A stretch of 64,000 bases of DNA from Halobacteriovorax sp. (GCA_002720865.1 PBIO01000017.1:124001-188000); one strand, 5' to 3'; positions 1 through 9,286 are shown, counted from the stretch's first letter. Translations and numbers: made by a program. Notes: generated by a model from the letters alone, not told the origin.

Positions 1-190
1 TATCCAGAATCTCAACTTGCTTGATAAGCTCTCTTTCAAGTCTTTTATTAAAGTCACTCTTATCAACTCTTGGTAATCTATATTTAGAATATTCGTTTTC
101 ACTAGAAGGAAGTCTTGAATGACCACCAATACTAGAACAAGAAAAATTAAATAGTATTAAGAATACTAAAGATAGCCTAAGAAATCTCAT
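1..190 (-). CDS. Lipoprotein, N-terminal part only
   Basis: The gene reads leftwards off the window edge, so only the first 63 codons are visible. The ATG at 190 follows a strong ribosome site (AAGGAGGGG). The protein starts MRFLRLSLVFLILFNFSCSS, a charged start, a hydrophobic stretch and a lipobox-like NFSC. This predicts an exported, lipid-anchored protein. After the cysteine the chain is hydrophilic and rich in charged residues. I do not recognise the family. A CCGATAA sequence overlaps the ribosome site, but it would leave almost no leader, so I do not call it a promoter. Confidence 0.7.
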   Translation of the reverse strand, partial: MRFLRLSLVFLILFNFSCSSIGGHSRLPSSENEYSKYRLPRVDKSDFNKRLERELIKQVEILD

Positions 191-252
191 CCCCTCCTTA
201 TCGGTTAATACTAAAAAACCTTCAAACTCATCTAAATTTATTGAAGAAAAAG

Positions 253-266
253 ATGATTAAAATCAG
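253..266. promoter_or_regulatory. FNR-type binding site upstream of the cbb3 operon
   Basis: The sequence ATGAT-TAAA-ATCAG is a dyad matching the inner TGAT-N4-ATCA of the FNR consensus. It lies about 60 bases upstream of ccoI. Comparable sites precede the cNMP-domain gene and the nap operon, and a near-match precedes the FNR-type gene. A half-site (AACATGAT, from 278) follows. I could not place a convincing -10 box at the classical -41.5 distance here. The regulatory role is therefore inferred from the motif and from the oxygen-respiration genes it precedes. Confidence 0.6.
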
Positions 267-326
267 TTTTTTATACAACATGATTTATGTCGTCATTTTC
301 GTGATTTAGCTAAGATAGGGCTATAT

Positions 327-2744
327 ATGACAGACTCAATTGAAGAATCCATTTCTGAGCCAAATGCTAAGGTACCCTCTTTAAATAAAGGCTTTGATTG
401 CTGTCATTGTGGTCAAAAAACGAATAACCCTCTTTTCCTAACGGATAACTTCGATAAAAAGCCATTTTGCTGTAGCGGTTGTATGACTGTGTACGAAATT
501 ATAAATGATCATAAGCTAGAGGAATACTACAAGCTAAAAGACTTAGGTTCTCAAAACGAGGCAATTCCAGTCATTGAGCAAAAAGCAAACTATGCCCATT
601 ATGACGAGCAGAATTTTCAATCTGAATACTTGCAGAAATATGACGACTATAAAAAAATAAAAATCTATTTAGAGGGTGTTCATTGTATGGCCTGCCTTTG
701 GCTAATTGAGAACACTCCAAGAATGTCTGAAGAGATCATTAGTGCAAATTTAAATTACGAAAATTCATTAGCAGAGTTCACCTTAACACCTGTGGCCAGG
801 CTCTCAAGCCTAGGACAATTGTTAGGAAGCTTAGGCTACACCCCTCATCCTATAAAAAATGACGACGAACTTCAAAATCTAAAAGTTAAAGAAGAGAGAG
901 ACTATTTAATAAGACTTGGGGTGGCCATGGCCTGTATGGGGAATATCCTTTTATTCTCTATCTCCATTTATGCTGGCCTAGAAGGCAAGCTCAAGGATAG
1001 CTTTGAGTGGTTAAGCTTTTTTATATCTCTTCCCGTTTTTCTATATAGCGCAACACCATTTTATAAGTCTGCTCTATCTTCACTAAAGCAAAAAAGATTT
1101 AATATAGACCTACCCGTTAGCTTGGCCCTAATTTTAGGTGGACTCGGAGGACTTTACACATTGATCTCTGGGCATGGAGAGGCCTATTTTGACTCCCTCA
1201 CAAGTTTAGTTTTCTTACTCCTATTAAGTCGTTATGTTCTCTTAAAGATCAAACAAAATGGAGTTAGCAACTCTAGTTTAGAATACTTATCAAGTTTTGG
1301 TTCGGTAAAGGTCATCGATAATGAAGGTAAGCAAAAAACAATTCTAGCAAAGTACTTAAAAGAAGAAGATATTGTCTGTCTAGAAAGCGGTGACCTGATC
1401 CCCGCTGACGGTGTCGTACTAGAAGGGACATGCGCAATAAATACTTCCCTTCTTACTGGTGAATCTAACCCTATAAAAGCAAACGAAGGCTCCTCTGTTT
1501 TCTCAGGTACCCAGGTCTTATCAGGCTCTATAAAAATCAAAGTTCTTCATACAGGTGAAGCCACAAAGTTAGGCTTTATACTTAGTGAGGTTAATAAAGA
1601 AAAATCTAAGTTATCACCTATCGCGACGCTTTCAGACACTATTTCTAGATACTTTATTGGTGTTGTTCTCTTATTATCAATTGGTCTGGTAAGTTATTTT
1701 GCTTTGCAAGGAAATACTTCTGAAGGGGCCATGAGGGCTCTTACGCTTTTAATAATCACTTGTCCATGTGCTCTTGCCTTAGCAACTCCACTAGCCTTGG
1801 CCTCAGCAATTCATAAACTTTCTTCCCTGGGTATCATAGTAAAATCAGAAGATGTTATTGAAAAAATTGTTAAGTCTAAAGATATCTATTTAGATAAAAC
1901 AGGAACTTTAACGAAAGGAATATTTCAAGTTTCTAGCTGGAGTTCTATCAGCAACAATAATTATTACGATATTGTTTGGAGCCTAGAGCATAAAGCTCAA
2001 CATCCAATGGCCCAGTCTCTGAAAAACTACATCAAATCAATGACAGAACCTATGGAACTTCCCTATTCGGATTGGATTGAAACTCCAGGCGTAGGAGTAA
2101 GTGCTAAAATTGATAATAAGATTTACAAGATAGGGAAATTTAGTAGTTCAGATCCTCTCTCTACCACTATCGCTCTCTATGAAAATGAAATAGCTGTATT
2201 AAAAATACAGTTAAAAGATAATCTACGTTTTGATTCGATTCAATCGATAGAAAATATTAAAAAATCAGGTTTTAAACCTTATTTAGTTTCTGGAGATAGT
2301 GAAAAGAACGTTAAGAATATCGCTAAGATTCTTGGCATTCCTCCTGAGCATACCTTTGCCAGAGTTACTCCAAAAGATAAAGTAGAGATTGTCAAAAACT
2401 CTCCTCTCTCAATTATGGTTGGTGATGGTGCCAACGATGCCATGGCACTCAAAGAAGCTGAGGTCGGTATTGCAGTAAAAGGCTCCCTTGATATTAGTCT
2501 AAAAGCTGCTGATATCTATTTATCTAAAATGGGTGTCTCACCTATAAATGAAGTCATCAACATCTCTAGAGAATGCATTTACGTTATAAAACGAAATATG
2601 CTCTTTTCCATTTTGTATAATCTAGTAGGTGCGACTTTAGCAATTAACGGTTATTTAAACCCACTCTGGGCAGCTGTTCTAATGCCTCTAAGTTCATTCA
2701 CTGTTCTTTTATCAACTTATTTTTGGATTAGGAGAAGATCATAA
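327..2744 (+). CDS. ccoI: Copper-exporting P1B-type ATPase for cbb3 oxidase assembly (CcoI/FixI)
   Basis: This inner-membrane P-type ATPase moves copper for cbb3 oxidase maturation. The domain order is clear. A Cys-rich N-terminal metal-binding segment (CCHCG and CCSGC, residues 26-52) is followed by a heavy-metal-associated domain with GVHCMAC near 118. Then come membrane helices, the actuator motif TGES near 380, the copper-site CPC followed by ALALATP near 485, the phosphorylation motif DKTGT near 525, an HP motif near 563 and GDGAND near 697. At 805 residues it has normal family length. It is first in the operon, and its stop overlaps the ccoS start by one base (TAATG). Confidence 0.95.
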   Translation: MTDSIEESISEPNAKVPSLNKGFDCCHCGQKTNNPLFLTDNFDKKPFCCSGCMTVYEIINDHKLEEYYKLKDLGSQNEAIPVIEQKANYAHYDEQNFQSEYLQKYDDYKKIKIYLEGVHCMACLWLIENTPRMSEEIISANLNYENSLAEFTLTPVARLSSLGQLLGSLGYTPHPIKNDDELQNLKVKEERDYLIRLGVAMACMGNILLFSISIYAGLEGKLKDSFEWLSFFISLPVFLYSATPFYKSALSSLKQKRFNIDLPVSLALILGGLGGLYTLISGHGEAYFDSLTSLVFLLLLSRYVLLKIKQNGVSNSSLEYLSSFGSVKVIDNEGKQKTILAKYLKEEDIVCLESGDLIPADGVVLEGTCAINTSLLTGESNPIKANEGSSVFSGTQVLSGSIKIKVLHTGEATKLGFILSEVNKEKSKLSPIATLSDTISRYFIGVVLLLSIGLVSYFALQGNTSEGAMRALTLLIITCPCALALATPLALASAIHKLSSLGIIVKSEDVIEKIVKSKDIYLDKTGTLTKGIFQVSSWSSISNNNYYDIVWSLEHKAQHPMAQSLKNYIKSMTEPMELPYSDWIETPGVGVSAKIDNKIYKIGKFSSSDPLSTTIALYENEIAVLKIQLKDNLRFDSIQSIENIKKSGFKPYLVSGDSEKNVKNIAKILGIPPEHTFARVTPKDKVEIVKNSPLSIMVGDGANDAMALKEAEVGIAVKGSLDISLKAADIYLSKMGVSPINEVINISRECIYVIKRNMLFSILYNLVGATLAINGYLNPLWAAVLMPLSSFTVLLSTYFWIRRRS

Positions 2745-2926
2745 TGGAAGCACTATTAATCTTATTGCCGATTTCACTACTCCTAGGTGGGGTTTTTCTG
2801 TTTCTTTTCATAATGAACGTTAAAAAAGGTGACTTTGACGATCTCTCAACACCTGCAAAAAGAATTTTATTCGAAGAAGAAAATATAAATATTAATTTAA
2901 ATGAAAAACAAGGATTAAAAAAATGA
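2744..2926 (+). CDS. ccoS: cbb3 oxidase maturation protein CcoS
   Basis: A 60-residue protein with one N-terminal membrane helix (residues 2-24) followed by [18 protein letters not shown], the recognisable CcoS pattern. CcoS is needed for cofactor insertion into cbb3 oxidase. The start overlaps the ccoI stop by one base and the end overlaps the ccoNO start by four (ATGA), so translation is probably coupled across all three genes. Confidence 0.9.
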   Translation: MEALLILLPISLLLGGVFLFLFIMNVKKGDFDDLSTPAKRILFEEENININLNEKQGLKK

Positions 2927-5058
2927 GTACAGAGTTAGAAAAAGGCCCTCTGGAAGAATTTTCTTACAATGACAAAATTGTTAGACAATTTCTTTATGCC
3001 ACCATTCTATGGGGTGCAGTTGGGATACTTTTAGGTGTCATTATCGCTTTTCAGCTAGCTAGTTGGAAGTTTAATTTTGGATTAGAATGGTTTACTTTTG
3101 GCCGACTAAGACCACTTCATACTAATGCAGCAATTTTCGCCTTCTGTGGCAATGCTATTTTTGCAGGTGTTTACTACTCTACCCAGCGTTTATGTAAAGC
3201 TAGGATTTTTAACGATACTCTTTCAAAGATTCATTTTTGGGGCTGGCAATTAATTATCGTGGCCGCAGCGATTTCACTTCCCATGGGTTACTCTCATGGA
3301 AAAGAATACGCTGAGCTTGAGTGGCCAATTGATTTAGCAATCACAGTTGTATGGGTTATTTTTGCCATTAACTTTTTTGGTACTCTCTGGAAAAGAAGAG
3401 AAAGGCATCTTTATGTTGCCCTTTGGTTTTATATTGCAACCATAGTAACTGTGGCCGTGCTTCATATTGTAAACTCAATAGAAATTCCCGTTACTTTTAT
3501 GAAGTCTTACCCTGTTTGGGCCGGAGCTCAGGATGCCTTGATTCAGTGGTGGTATGGTCATAATGCTGTTGCCTTTTTCCTAACGACACCATTTTTAGGT
3601 CTCATGTACTACTTTATTCCTAAAGCAATTAATCGACCTGTGTATAGTTATCGTTTATCAATAATTCACTTTTGGTCGCTCGTTTTTATTTATATTTGGG
3701 CCGGTCCCCATCACCTTCTGTACACTTCTCTACCAGAATGGGCCCAAACCCTTGGCATGAGTTTTTCTATTATGCTATGGGCACCAAGTTGGGGGGGAAT
3801 GATCAATGGTCTAATGACCTTAAAAGGAGCATGGGATCGAGTAAGAAAAGAACCTCTTTTAAAATTTCTTGCGACTTCAGTGACCTTCTACGGAATGTCT
3901 ACTTTTGAAGGACCAATGATGTCGATCAAATCAGTAAATGCACTAGCACACTATACTGATTGGGTTGTTGGGCATGTTCACTCAGGAACCATTGGCTGGA
4001 ATATAATGCTTGTTTCAGGGATTCTCTACTACATCATTCCAAAAATGTTTAAGACTGAGCTCTTTAGCCAAAAACTAGCTAATTTTCACTTTTGGACAAC
4101 CACTGTAGGACTTGTTTTATATATCCTTTCCATGTGGACTGCAGGAATTACCCAGGGTCTTATGTGGCGAGGGATCAACTCGGAAACTGGCCAACTTCTG
4201 TATCCTAATTTTGTAGAAACAGTTACAAAAATTGTTCCTATGTACTGGGTTAGAGCTTTCGGTGGAGTACTTATTCTTGTAGGTTTTTTAAGTATGATCT
4301 ACAACTTTATAAAAACAATTAAAGCTGCAGAAAAGCCAAATGATAATGAAGTTTTTCAAGCGCATTCATTTCGAGGTGTTGATACTTCAAAAGGTCATAG
4401 AAAACTAGAAGGATTAACTGCACTTTTCACAGTGCTTACTGTTCTCGCTATTTTGGTGGGTTCAGCAATCGAAATCATGCCTTCCATCTTGGCCAGCAAA
4501 TGGATTGAAAAAGATCCGCGAGTTAAGCCTTATACTGCCTTAGAAATTGCCGGACGTGATATTTATATCAGAGAAGGATGTTATGTTTGTCATTCTCAAA
4601 TGATTAGAACGATGGCTCACGAGGAAATTCGATATGGGAAACCTTCCCAGGCCGCTGAGTTTATCTATGACAGACCTTTTCAGTGGGGCTCAAGAAGAAT
4701 CGGACCAGACTTACAGAGACTCGGTGGTAAATATTCTGATATTTGGCATTATCGTCATATGTGGGACCCAAGAGAAGTAACTGCTGGTTCGATCATGCCC
4801 ATCTACCCTTGGCTCTTTAAAAAGAAAATGGACTTAGGGGTTTTAACTAAAAAGCTCTCTGTCATGAAGGCCTTAGGTGTTCCTTATTCTGATGAGGAAA
4901 TCAAGAACGCAAAGGCAGATGCGTTAAAGCAGGCAGAGTCAATTATGACCTCACTAGAAAAAGAAAATGTGCCTTCTAGTATGAAAGATAAGCAAATCAT
5001 CGCTTTGATCGCCTATCTTCAGAGGCTTGGAATTGATATTCAAGAAGAGGAGGAATAG
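2923..5058 (+). CDS. ccoNO: cbb3 cytochrome c oxidase, fused subunits I and II (CcoN-CcoO)
   Basis: The 711-residue chain joins two subunits that are usually separate. Residues 1 to about 475 are CcoN, the catalytic haem-copper subunit. Visible signatures include RPLHTNAA (haem b ligand region), [26 protein letters not shown] and [13 protein letters not shown]. After a short hydrophilic linker, a membrane anchor near 505-525 opens the CcoO part. That part has one c-haem site, CYVCH near 552, then the CcoO patterns [11 protein letters not shown] and [10 protein letters not shown]. Together these reduce oxygen at high affinity and pump protons. Fused CcoNO is known in several groups. Nothing looks truncated. 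Confidence 0.95.
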   Translation: MSTELEKGPLEEFSYNDKIVRQFLYATILWGAVGILLGVIIAFQLASWKFNFGLEWFTFGRLRPLHTNAAIFAFCGNAIFAGVYYSTQRLCKARIFNDTLSKIHFWGWQLIIVAAAISLPMGYSHGKEYAELEWPIDLAITVVWVIFAINFFGTLWKRRERHLYVALWFYIATIVTVAVLHIVNSIEIPVTFMKSYPVWAGAQDALIQWWYGHNAVAFFLTTPFLGLMYYFIPKAINRPVYSYRLSIIHFWSLVFIYIWAGPHHLLYTSLPEWAQTLGMSFSIMLWAPSWGGMINGLMTLKGAWDRVRKEPLLKFLATSVTFYGMSTFEGPMMSIKSVNALAHYTDWVVGHVHSGTIGWNIMLVSGILYYIIPKMFKTELFSQKLANFHFWTTTVGLVLYILSMWTAGITQGLMWRGINSETGQLLYPNFVETVTKIVPMYWVRAFGGVLILVGFLSMIYNFIKTIKAAEKPNDNEVFQAHSFRGVDTSKGHRKLEGLTALFTVLTVLAILVGSAIEIMPSILASKWIEKDPRVKPYTALEIAGRDIYIREGCYVCHSQMIRTMAHEEIRYGKPSQAAEFIYDRPFQWGSRRIGPDLQRLGGKYSDIWHYRHMWDPREVTAGSIMPIYPWLFKKKMDLGVLTKKLSVMKALGVPYSDEEIKNAKADALKQAESIMTSLEKENVPSSMKDKQIIALIAYLQRLGIDIQEEEE

Positions 5059-5241
5059 ATGAAGCAACTAGTATTAGCGGGTTTCAATTGGACCTACTTA
5101 ACCAATGCGGCCCTTATCACTTTTATGGTTCTTTTCGTCTCCATCCTTTTTTGGATCTTTAGAAAAGAAAGTAACGAAGTTTATTCAGAGGCAGCCAATA
5201 TGCCCTTGTTAGAAGAAGGTGAAAGTCATGAATCAAAATGA
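5059..5241 (+). CDS. ccoQ: cbb3 oxidase small subunit CcoQ/FixQ
   Basis: A 60-residue protein with one membrane helix near residues 15-35 and a charged C-terminal tail, placed between ccoNO and ccoP as CcoQ usually is. It begins directly after the ccoNO stop, with GAAGAGGAGG just before it as ribosome site. CcoQ stabilises the oxidase. Sequence conservation in this family is weak, so the call rests mainly on size, topology and position. The last codons overlap the start of ccoP. Confidence 0.8.
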   Translation: MKQLVLAGFNWTYLTNAALITFMVLFVSILFWIFRKESNEVYSEAANMPLLEEGESHESK

Positions 5242-5809
5242 TCATTTAACTGAAGAAGATAAAAAAGTATTACTAGATCACGATTACGATGGGATCCAAG
5301 AATTTGATTATCCATTACCTAGTTGGTGGACGGCCTCCTTCGTCCTTTGCTGTTTGTTCGCTATACCCTATATGATCTACTATATGGGAATGGGAGGACC
5401 TTCAATCGCTCAAGAACAACAAATGGATATGGTTCAATTGAATAAGGTAAGAACCGCCTATGCAGTAAAAATGGCAAAGTTTGATGATAGTGCATATTCT
5501 GCCTTTGATAATGAGGAAGGAGCTAAACTTGGAGCAGTTGTTTATGAAGATAATTGTCTCTCCTGTCATGAAGAAAATGGAAAAGGTGATATTGGACCTA
5601 ATCTAACTGACGCTTATTGGATGCATGCCAAAGGAACTAAAGAGACCATCTATGAAGTCGTTTTAAATGGTAGAGAAGATAAAGGGATGCCTACTTGGAA
5701 AGAGGACCTCACTAAAGATGAGATCTTACAAGTTGTTAAATATCTGATGGTCATAAAAGATACGAATGTGGCAGATGGTAAAGAACCCCAAGGTGAGCTT
5801 ATAAAGTAA
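5228..5809 (+). CDS. ccoP: cbb3 oxidase subunit III, one-haem CcoP
   Basis: CcoP passes electrons from soluble cytochromes to CcoO. The ATG at 5228 is preferred to the in-frame GTG at 5219 because AAGGTG sits at a good distance. An N-terminal hydrophilic segment containing DGIQEFDYPLPSWW, typical of CcoP, is followed by one membrane helix (residues 38-56). The periplasmic domain has a single haem-binding CLSCH near 109 and a distal Met in GMPTW. Most proteobacterial CcoP proteins have two haem domains and about 300 residues. This one has 193 residues and one haem. Confidence 0.9.
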   Translation: MNQNDHLTEEDKKVLLDHDYDGIQEFDYPLPSWWTASFVLCCLFAIPYMIYYMGMGGPSIAQEQQMDMVQLNKVRTAYAVKMAKFDDSAYSAFDNEEGAKLGAVVYEDNCLSCHEENGKGDIGPNLTDAYWMHAKGTKETIYEVVLNGREDKGMPTWKEDLTKDEILQVVKYLMVIKDTNVADGKEPQGELIK

Positions 5810-5822
5810 AGACGGTAATTTG

Positions 5823-7244
5823 ATGAATGATGAAAATACGACAGTTCACGCAGAAAGATTAGCGACTACAGATGTAGACGGAAATCGTATTTATGTTCAT
5901 CCAGAAGATGTCCGTGGTAAATGGAGAGACAGAAGGACTCTCCTTTACTGGACCCTTGTCTTAATCTATTTCACCTTGCCGTGGATCCATTATGGAGGAA
6001 AACAAATCATCCTCCTTGACATCTTTAATAGGGAGTTTGTTTTTTTTGGGCGTACTTTTTTTAGTCACGACTCTCCCCTCGTATTTTTTTTGTTTTTAAT
6101 ATTTGTACTAATTTTTGGTTTTATTACGGCCCAATGGGGTAGAATCTGGTGTGGTTGGGCCTGCCCTCAAACTGTTTTCATAGACCTTGTTTATAGACGT
6201 ATAGAAAAATTTATCGAAGGAAACTCTAGAAAAAGAAGATCTCTTGATAAAGAACCCATGAGTGTTTCTAAATTCTTTAAAAAGGTGGCTAAATGGACCC
6301 TCTTTACATTGGTTTCATTGCATCTTGCTCATACATTTCTTGGTTTTTTCGTAGGAACAAGGAACCTATTTTTTATTAGCCTTAATCCGCCTACTGAGCA
6401 TATGACCTTGTTCATTATTATGTTAACAACCACTGGAATTATCCTTTTTGACTTCGGATGGTTTAGGGAGCAGTTTTGTATTGTCGCTTGTCCCTATGGA
6501 AGAATGCAGTCAGTAATGATGGACGAACATTCCTTGGTAGTTGCATATGACGTCAAAAGAGGTGAACCACGAAGAAATACAGTTCCAAGAAGTGATGAAG
6601 CCGATTGTATAGACTGTAATCACTGTGTAAAAGTATGCCCAACAGGTATTGATATTCGAAAAGGAACTCAACTAGAATGTATCTCCTGTACTCAATGTAT
6701 CGATGCATGTGATGAGATCATGGGGAAAATTGGAAAACCCGAAGGATTAATTCGATATGAATCTTTGGCAGAAATAGAAGGTATTCCAAGGAAGACTGTA
6801 AGACCGAGACCTATGATTTATGCTACTGCCCTTTTGATCACGGTTTTAGCTTTTGGCCATGCTCTCCATAGTAGAAATAGCTTAAAAGTCCAGTTTATTA
6901 GAAGTAGCCAATCCGCCTTTCAAGATATCAAAAGACCAGATGGGTCTAGAGAGATAGTTAATCATTATAAAGTTTCTATTTATTATAACGGAGAACAAAA
7001 TTATAAACTATTCTTTGTTCCTAAGGATAAGTATCGCGAAGAAAGATTAAGGATAGTTTCAAGAAGAATACCTGCTCCTATTCATCCAGGGAAAAGAAAA
7101 ACTATAGATATCTTTTTTAGGTTTAAAAAAGATGTCTTAGAAATGGGAAGAAAGACATTAAAAGTTCATATTTTAACTGGCGACAATTTAGAATCTGCTA
7201 AGTTTTTAAGGGAAGAGGAGGTTAAGCTTGTTGGACCATTTTAA
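5823..7244 (+). CDS. ccoG: cbb3 oxidase accessory ferredoxin CcoG (FixG/RdxA)
   Basis: A membrane-bound polyferredoxin linked to copper reduction during cbb3 assembly. Visible features are several membrane helices and the WCGWACPQT motif near 113. Two ferredoxin-type cysteine clusters follow (CIDCNHCVKVCP near 260 and CISCTQCIDAC). A later helix near 335 leads into the C-terminal Ig-like FixG domain. I chose the ATG at 5823 over the adjacent in-frame TTG at 5820; the ribosome site is weak for both. Its 3' end overlaps the next gene by 17 bases. Confidence 0.93.
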   Translation: MNDENTTVHAERLATTDVDGNRIYVHPEDVRGKWRDRRTLLYWTLVLIYFTLPWIHYGGKQIILLDIFNREFVFFGRTFFSHDSPLVFFLFLIFVLIFGFITAQWGRIWCGWACPQTVFIDLVYRRIEKFIEGNSRKRRSLDKEPMSVSKFFKKVAKWTLFTLVSLHLAHTFLGFFVGTRNLFFISLNPPTEHMTLFIIMLTTTGIILFDFGWFREQFCIVACPYGRMQSVMMDEHSLVVAYDVKRGEPRRNTVPRSDEADCIDCNHCVKVCPTGIDIRKGTQLECISCTQCIDACDEIMGKIGKPEGLIRYESLAEIEGIPRKTVRPRPMIYATALLITVLAFGHALHSRNSLKVQFIRSSQSAFQDIKRPDGSREIVNHYKVSIYYNGEQNYKLFFVPKDKYREERLRIVSRRIPAPIHPGKRKTIDIFFRFKKDVLEMGRKTLKVHILTGDNLESAKFLREEEVKLVGPF

Positions 7245-7947
7245 CCAAATAATAGACGCCTCCCTTATCGCCCTACCCGGTCTAGCTTTTCTAGCGGGTC
7301 TTGGAGGAAGCCTACATTGTGTTGGCATGTGCGGTGGTCTAGTCTCAGCCTGCTCACCTGATAAGAAATCCATTTGGATTTATCAAATGGGGAGACTTTT
7401 AGGATATTCACTGCTTGGACTTTTTGCTGGCACTTTGGGTCATCTTATCTCCCAAGGTTTTAAACATCAATTTATGGTCTTAGCTCCTTCAATAACTCTT
7501 GGTATTCTCTTTATCACCTGGGGATGGAATTCCTACAAAGGAAAGAAGGAAGTTAAAAGTCCTGGATTTATAAAGAAAACCTATAGCCACCTTTGGCGTA
7601 TTTTAATTCCCAATGTTTCAGGAGCGCTAAAACCTTTTGGGGTTGGATTTTTTTCTATACTACTTCCATGTGGCTTACTTTACTCACTGGTCATCACAGT
7701 AGCAGCCTTCCACGACCCTGCCAGGGCCCTATTGGCCATGTTCTTTTTTTGGCTTGGAACGGTACCTGCAATGGCACTAGCTCCAAATCTCTTTAAAAAT
7801 ATTATGGATAAACTTTTTAAAAGATCTCAAAAGTATGTAGGGATTACTTTTATGAGTATTGGAGTCTTAACTATAGCAGTTAGAGTTATAATGATAATAA
7901 ATATGGATCCAAGCCTAGAAGGAGCAGAAGCTCCTACTTGTCATTAA
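7228..7947 (+). CDS. SafE/TauE-like membrane protein of the cbb3 assembly operon
   Basis: A 239-residue multi-helix membrane protein with the N-terminal motif GGSLHCVGMCGG, characteristic of the COG2836 sulfite-exporter-like family that ends many cco operons. The role in copper handling or oxidase assembly is inferred from this position; the substrate is unknown. The TTG start at 7228 is supported by GAGGAGG six bases upstream, and no ATG is available. No separate FixH/CcoH gene is seen between ccoG and this gene. The stop is overlapped by the convergent small gene on the other strand. Confidence 0.85.
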   Translation: MLDHFNQIIDASLIALPGLAFLAGLGGSLHCVGMCGGLVSACSPDKKSIWIYQMGRLLGYSLLGLFAGTLGHLISQGFKHQFMVLAPSITLGILFITWGWNSYKGKKEVKSPGFIKKTYSHLWRILIPNVSGALKPFGVGFFSILLPCGLLYSLVITVAAFHDPARALLAMFFFWLGTVPAMALAPNLFKNIMDKLFKRSQKYVGITFMSIGVLTIAVRVIMIINMDPSLEGAEAPTCH

Positions 7948-8056
7948 GTTTCAAGGGAAACTCAGTTTCTTTTAGAGACGCAAAAGTAATATAAGTCCAA
8001 CCGATAACAAATGCCACGGCCGTGATAATGGCCCATATACTAAATGGATTTGACAT
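7934..8056 (-). CDS. 40-residue single-helix membrane peptide
   Basis: A short gene with ATG at 8056 preceded by AAAGGAGTG, a strong ribosome site. The peptide has a short polar start (MSNPFS), one hydrophobic helix at about residues 7-26 containing two Trp residues, and a charged tail ending LKLNDK. It lies 12 bases after the cNMP-domain gene on the same strand, so both are probably transcribed from the promoter with the FNR-type site at 8466. It overlaps the convergent safE-like gene by 14 bases. Size and context recall small oxidase subunits, but I see no specific family signature. Confidence 0.7.
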   Translation of the reverse strand: MSNPFSIWAIITAVAFVIGWTYITFASLKETEFPLKLNDK

Positions 8057-8068
8057 AACTACACTCCT

Positions 8069-8419
8069 TTAAGCGCTTAATAATAGCTCATTGGCAAAAT
8101 TTCTAATATTTTCCTCTTTGGCCTTAGATAGACTAATCAAGGTGCTTCTATCTAAAGGAAGAACTTTGGTGTTGGGATAAATTTTTACGGTGTATTTAAA
8201 AGGTTCTTTTGAGGCCAGCTCCTTCACCCCAATTGCATTATTGGGAGAAACTTCCTTTTTGGTTTTAGACATTATAATTTCAAGCTTACCCTCAAGGAGG
8301 ACAAACCCAACTCTAGGGACATGTCCTTCGTAAATGATAACTTCATCTCTCTCGTACACGATTTCGCTACAGAAACCCTGTAAATAGTTGATTATGTCTT
8401 TATCTATTTCTGTCGTCAT
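8069..8419 (-). CDS. Stand-alone cyclic-nucleotide-binding-fold protein without a DNA-binding domain
   Basis: A 116-residue protein resembling the beta-roll sensor half of Crp/Fnr regulators (YERDEVIIYEGHVPRVGFVLLEGKLEI). It ends after the roll and a short helix, with no helix-turn-helix. It has one cysteine (Cys17), so it is not an FNR-type cluster protein. It sits between the FNR-type regulator and a small membrane peptide, under its own FNR-type site. A sensing or protein-binding role in oxidase regulation is possible but unproven. The ligand cannot be read from the sequence. Confidence 0.75.
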   Translation of the reverse strand: MTTEIDKDIINYLQGFCSEIVYERDEVIIYEGHVPRVGFVLLEGKLEIIMSKTKKEVSPNNAIGVKELASKEPFKYTVKIYPNTKVLPLDRSTLISLSKAKEENIRNFANELLLSA

Positions 8420-8465
8420 TATCTATCCTTCTTTATTAGAATAGACCCTACAATCTAAAACAAAC

Positions 8466-8479
8466 ATGATTCAAATCAG
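8466..8479. promoter_or_regulatory. FNR-type binding site upstream of the cNMP-domain gene
   Basis: ATGAT-TCAA-ATCAG matches TGAT-N4-ATCA exactly. On the minus strand a -10-like TATTCT occupies 8443-8438, where a -10 box would fall for an activator bound at -41.5. This geometry fits a class II FNR-activated promoter for the cNMP-domain gene and the small membrane peptide. Confidence 0.65.
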
Positions 8480-8507
8480 CTCAAGAACTCTTTTTTTAGG
8501 GCTTAAA

Positions 8508-9221
8508 TTAGTAGGAGAGATTAGCAAATTCTACTAATTTTTCTTCATTTTTGATCACTATATTTTTACCCTCTTGCCCTACTACATCTTCGGATTTAAG
8601 CTCCGATAGGCAGCGAATAAGAGTCTCTGAAGAGGTACCTAGATACGAAGCCATCTCTTCTCTTGTAAGCTTAAGTGTGATTTTTTTACCTTCATCACAC
8701 TTCTCAGAATGAGAAGCACTTAATAGCAATAAAAGCTCGGCCGTACGCTCAAAGACCGACTTTTGTGATAACGAAGCAATCTTTGTTTCACTGGCCCCGA
8801 GATCTCTACCTAAGCGAAACATTATATGTTTTGAAATAGAGGGCTCTTTTCCTACTTTTTCTAGAATATATTTCTTATCTAAAAAACAAACTCTAGTGTC
8901 CTCAAGGGCAGTCGCGGTAGCACTATAGTATTGGTCGGTAAAAATACTTCTATGGCCTAAAACATCTCCGGCCCCAGCAAGTCTTACAATATTCTCTCTA
9001 CCACCTGATCCGAGTTTAGAAACCTTAACATTACCGGTGCTAATACAATAAAGTCCAAAAGGGGGATTTCCTTCAACGAACAGAGTCTGACCTTTTTTAT
9101 AAAGATTCGTGATTTTATGAGCGCTAAGCTCATTAAGAGATTCATCTCCTAAATCACAGAACACCCCCTCCATAAGTGAGGGACAGTCTTGGCATTTTTT
9201 TGGTAGTGACTCTTTACTCAT
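8508..9221 (-). CDS. FNR-type oxygen-responsive transcription regulator
   Basis: A 237-residue Crp/Fnr-family regulator. The N terminus carries Cys10, Cys13 and Cys22. A further Cys112 lies where E. coli FNR has its fourth [4Fe-4S] ligand, so an oxygen-labile cluster is likely. The cNMP-like beta-roll covers about residues 35-150. The C-terminal winged helix has TREEMASYLGTSSETLIRCL. Relative to the FNR recognition helix, the Glu and Arg are kept but Ser212 becomes Ile. It starts at ATG 9221 with GGAG upstream. A palindrome 45 bases upstream suggests autoregulation. Neighbouring oxidase genes support a role in low-oxygen control. Confidence 0.9.
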   Translation of the reverse strand: MSKESLPKKCQDCPSLMEGVFCDLGDESLNELSAHKITNLYKKGQTLFVEGNPPFGLYCISTGNVKVSKLGSGGRENIVRLAGAGDVLGHRSIFTDQYYSATATALEDTRVCFLDKKYILEKVGKEPSISKHIMFRLGRDLGASETKIASLSQKSVFERTAELLLLLSASHSEKCDEGKKITLKLTREEMASYLGTSSETLIRCLSELKSEDVVGQEGKNIVIKNEEKLVEFANLSY

Positions 9222-9266
9222 TATCTTCTCCAGATGCTTTTAGGTTAGCATCAAGACTTCCCCAAA

Positions 9267-9286
9267 AACATGACCTACATCATGTT
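9267..9286. promoter_or_regulatory. Palindrome upstream of the FNR-type gene
   Basis: AACATGA and TCATGTT form a perfect 7-base inverted repeat around a 6-base spacer. The core TGAC-CTAC-ATCA is one base from the TGAT-N4-ATCA pattern. A TAACCT at 9247-9242 could be the -10 box for a site centred near -41. This suggests that the regulator controls its own gene; whether it activates or represses cannot be told. Confidence 0.55.

Noticed and set aside
191-226. Sigma-28-like TTGAAG-N16-CGATAA upstream of the first lipoprotein
   Set aside because: The CGATAAGG overlaps the ribosome site AAGGAGGGG, and transcription would start almost at the ATG, so the ribosome site alone explains the sequence.
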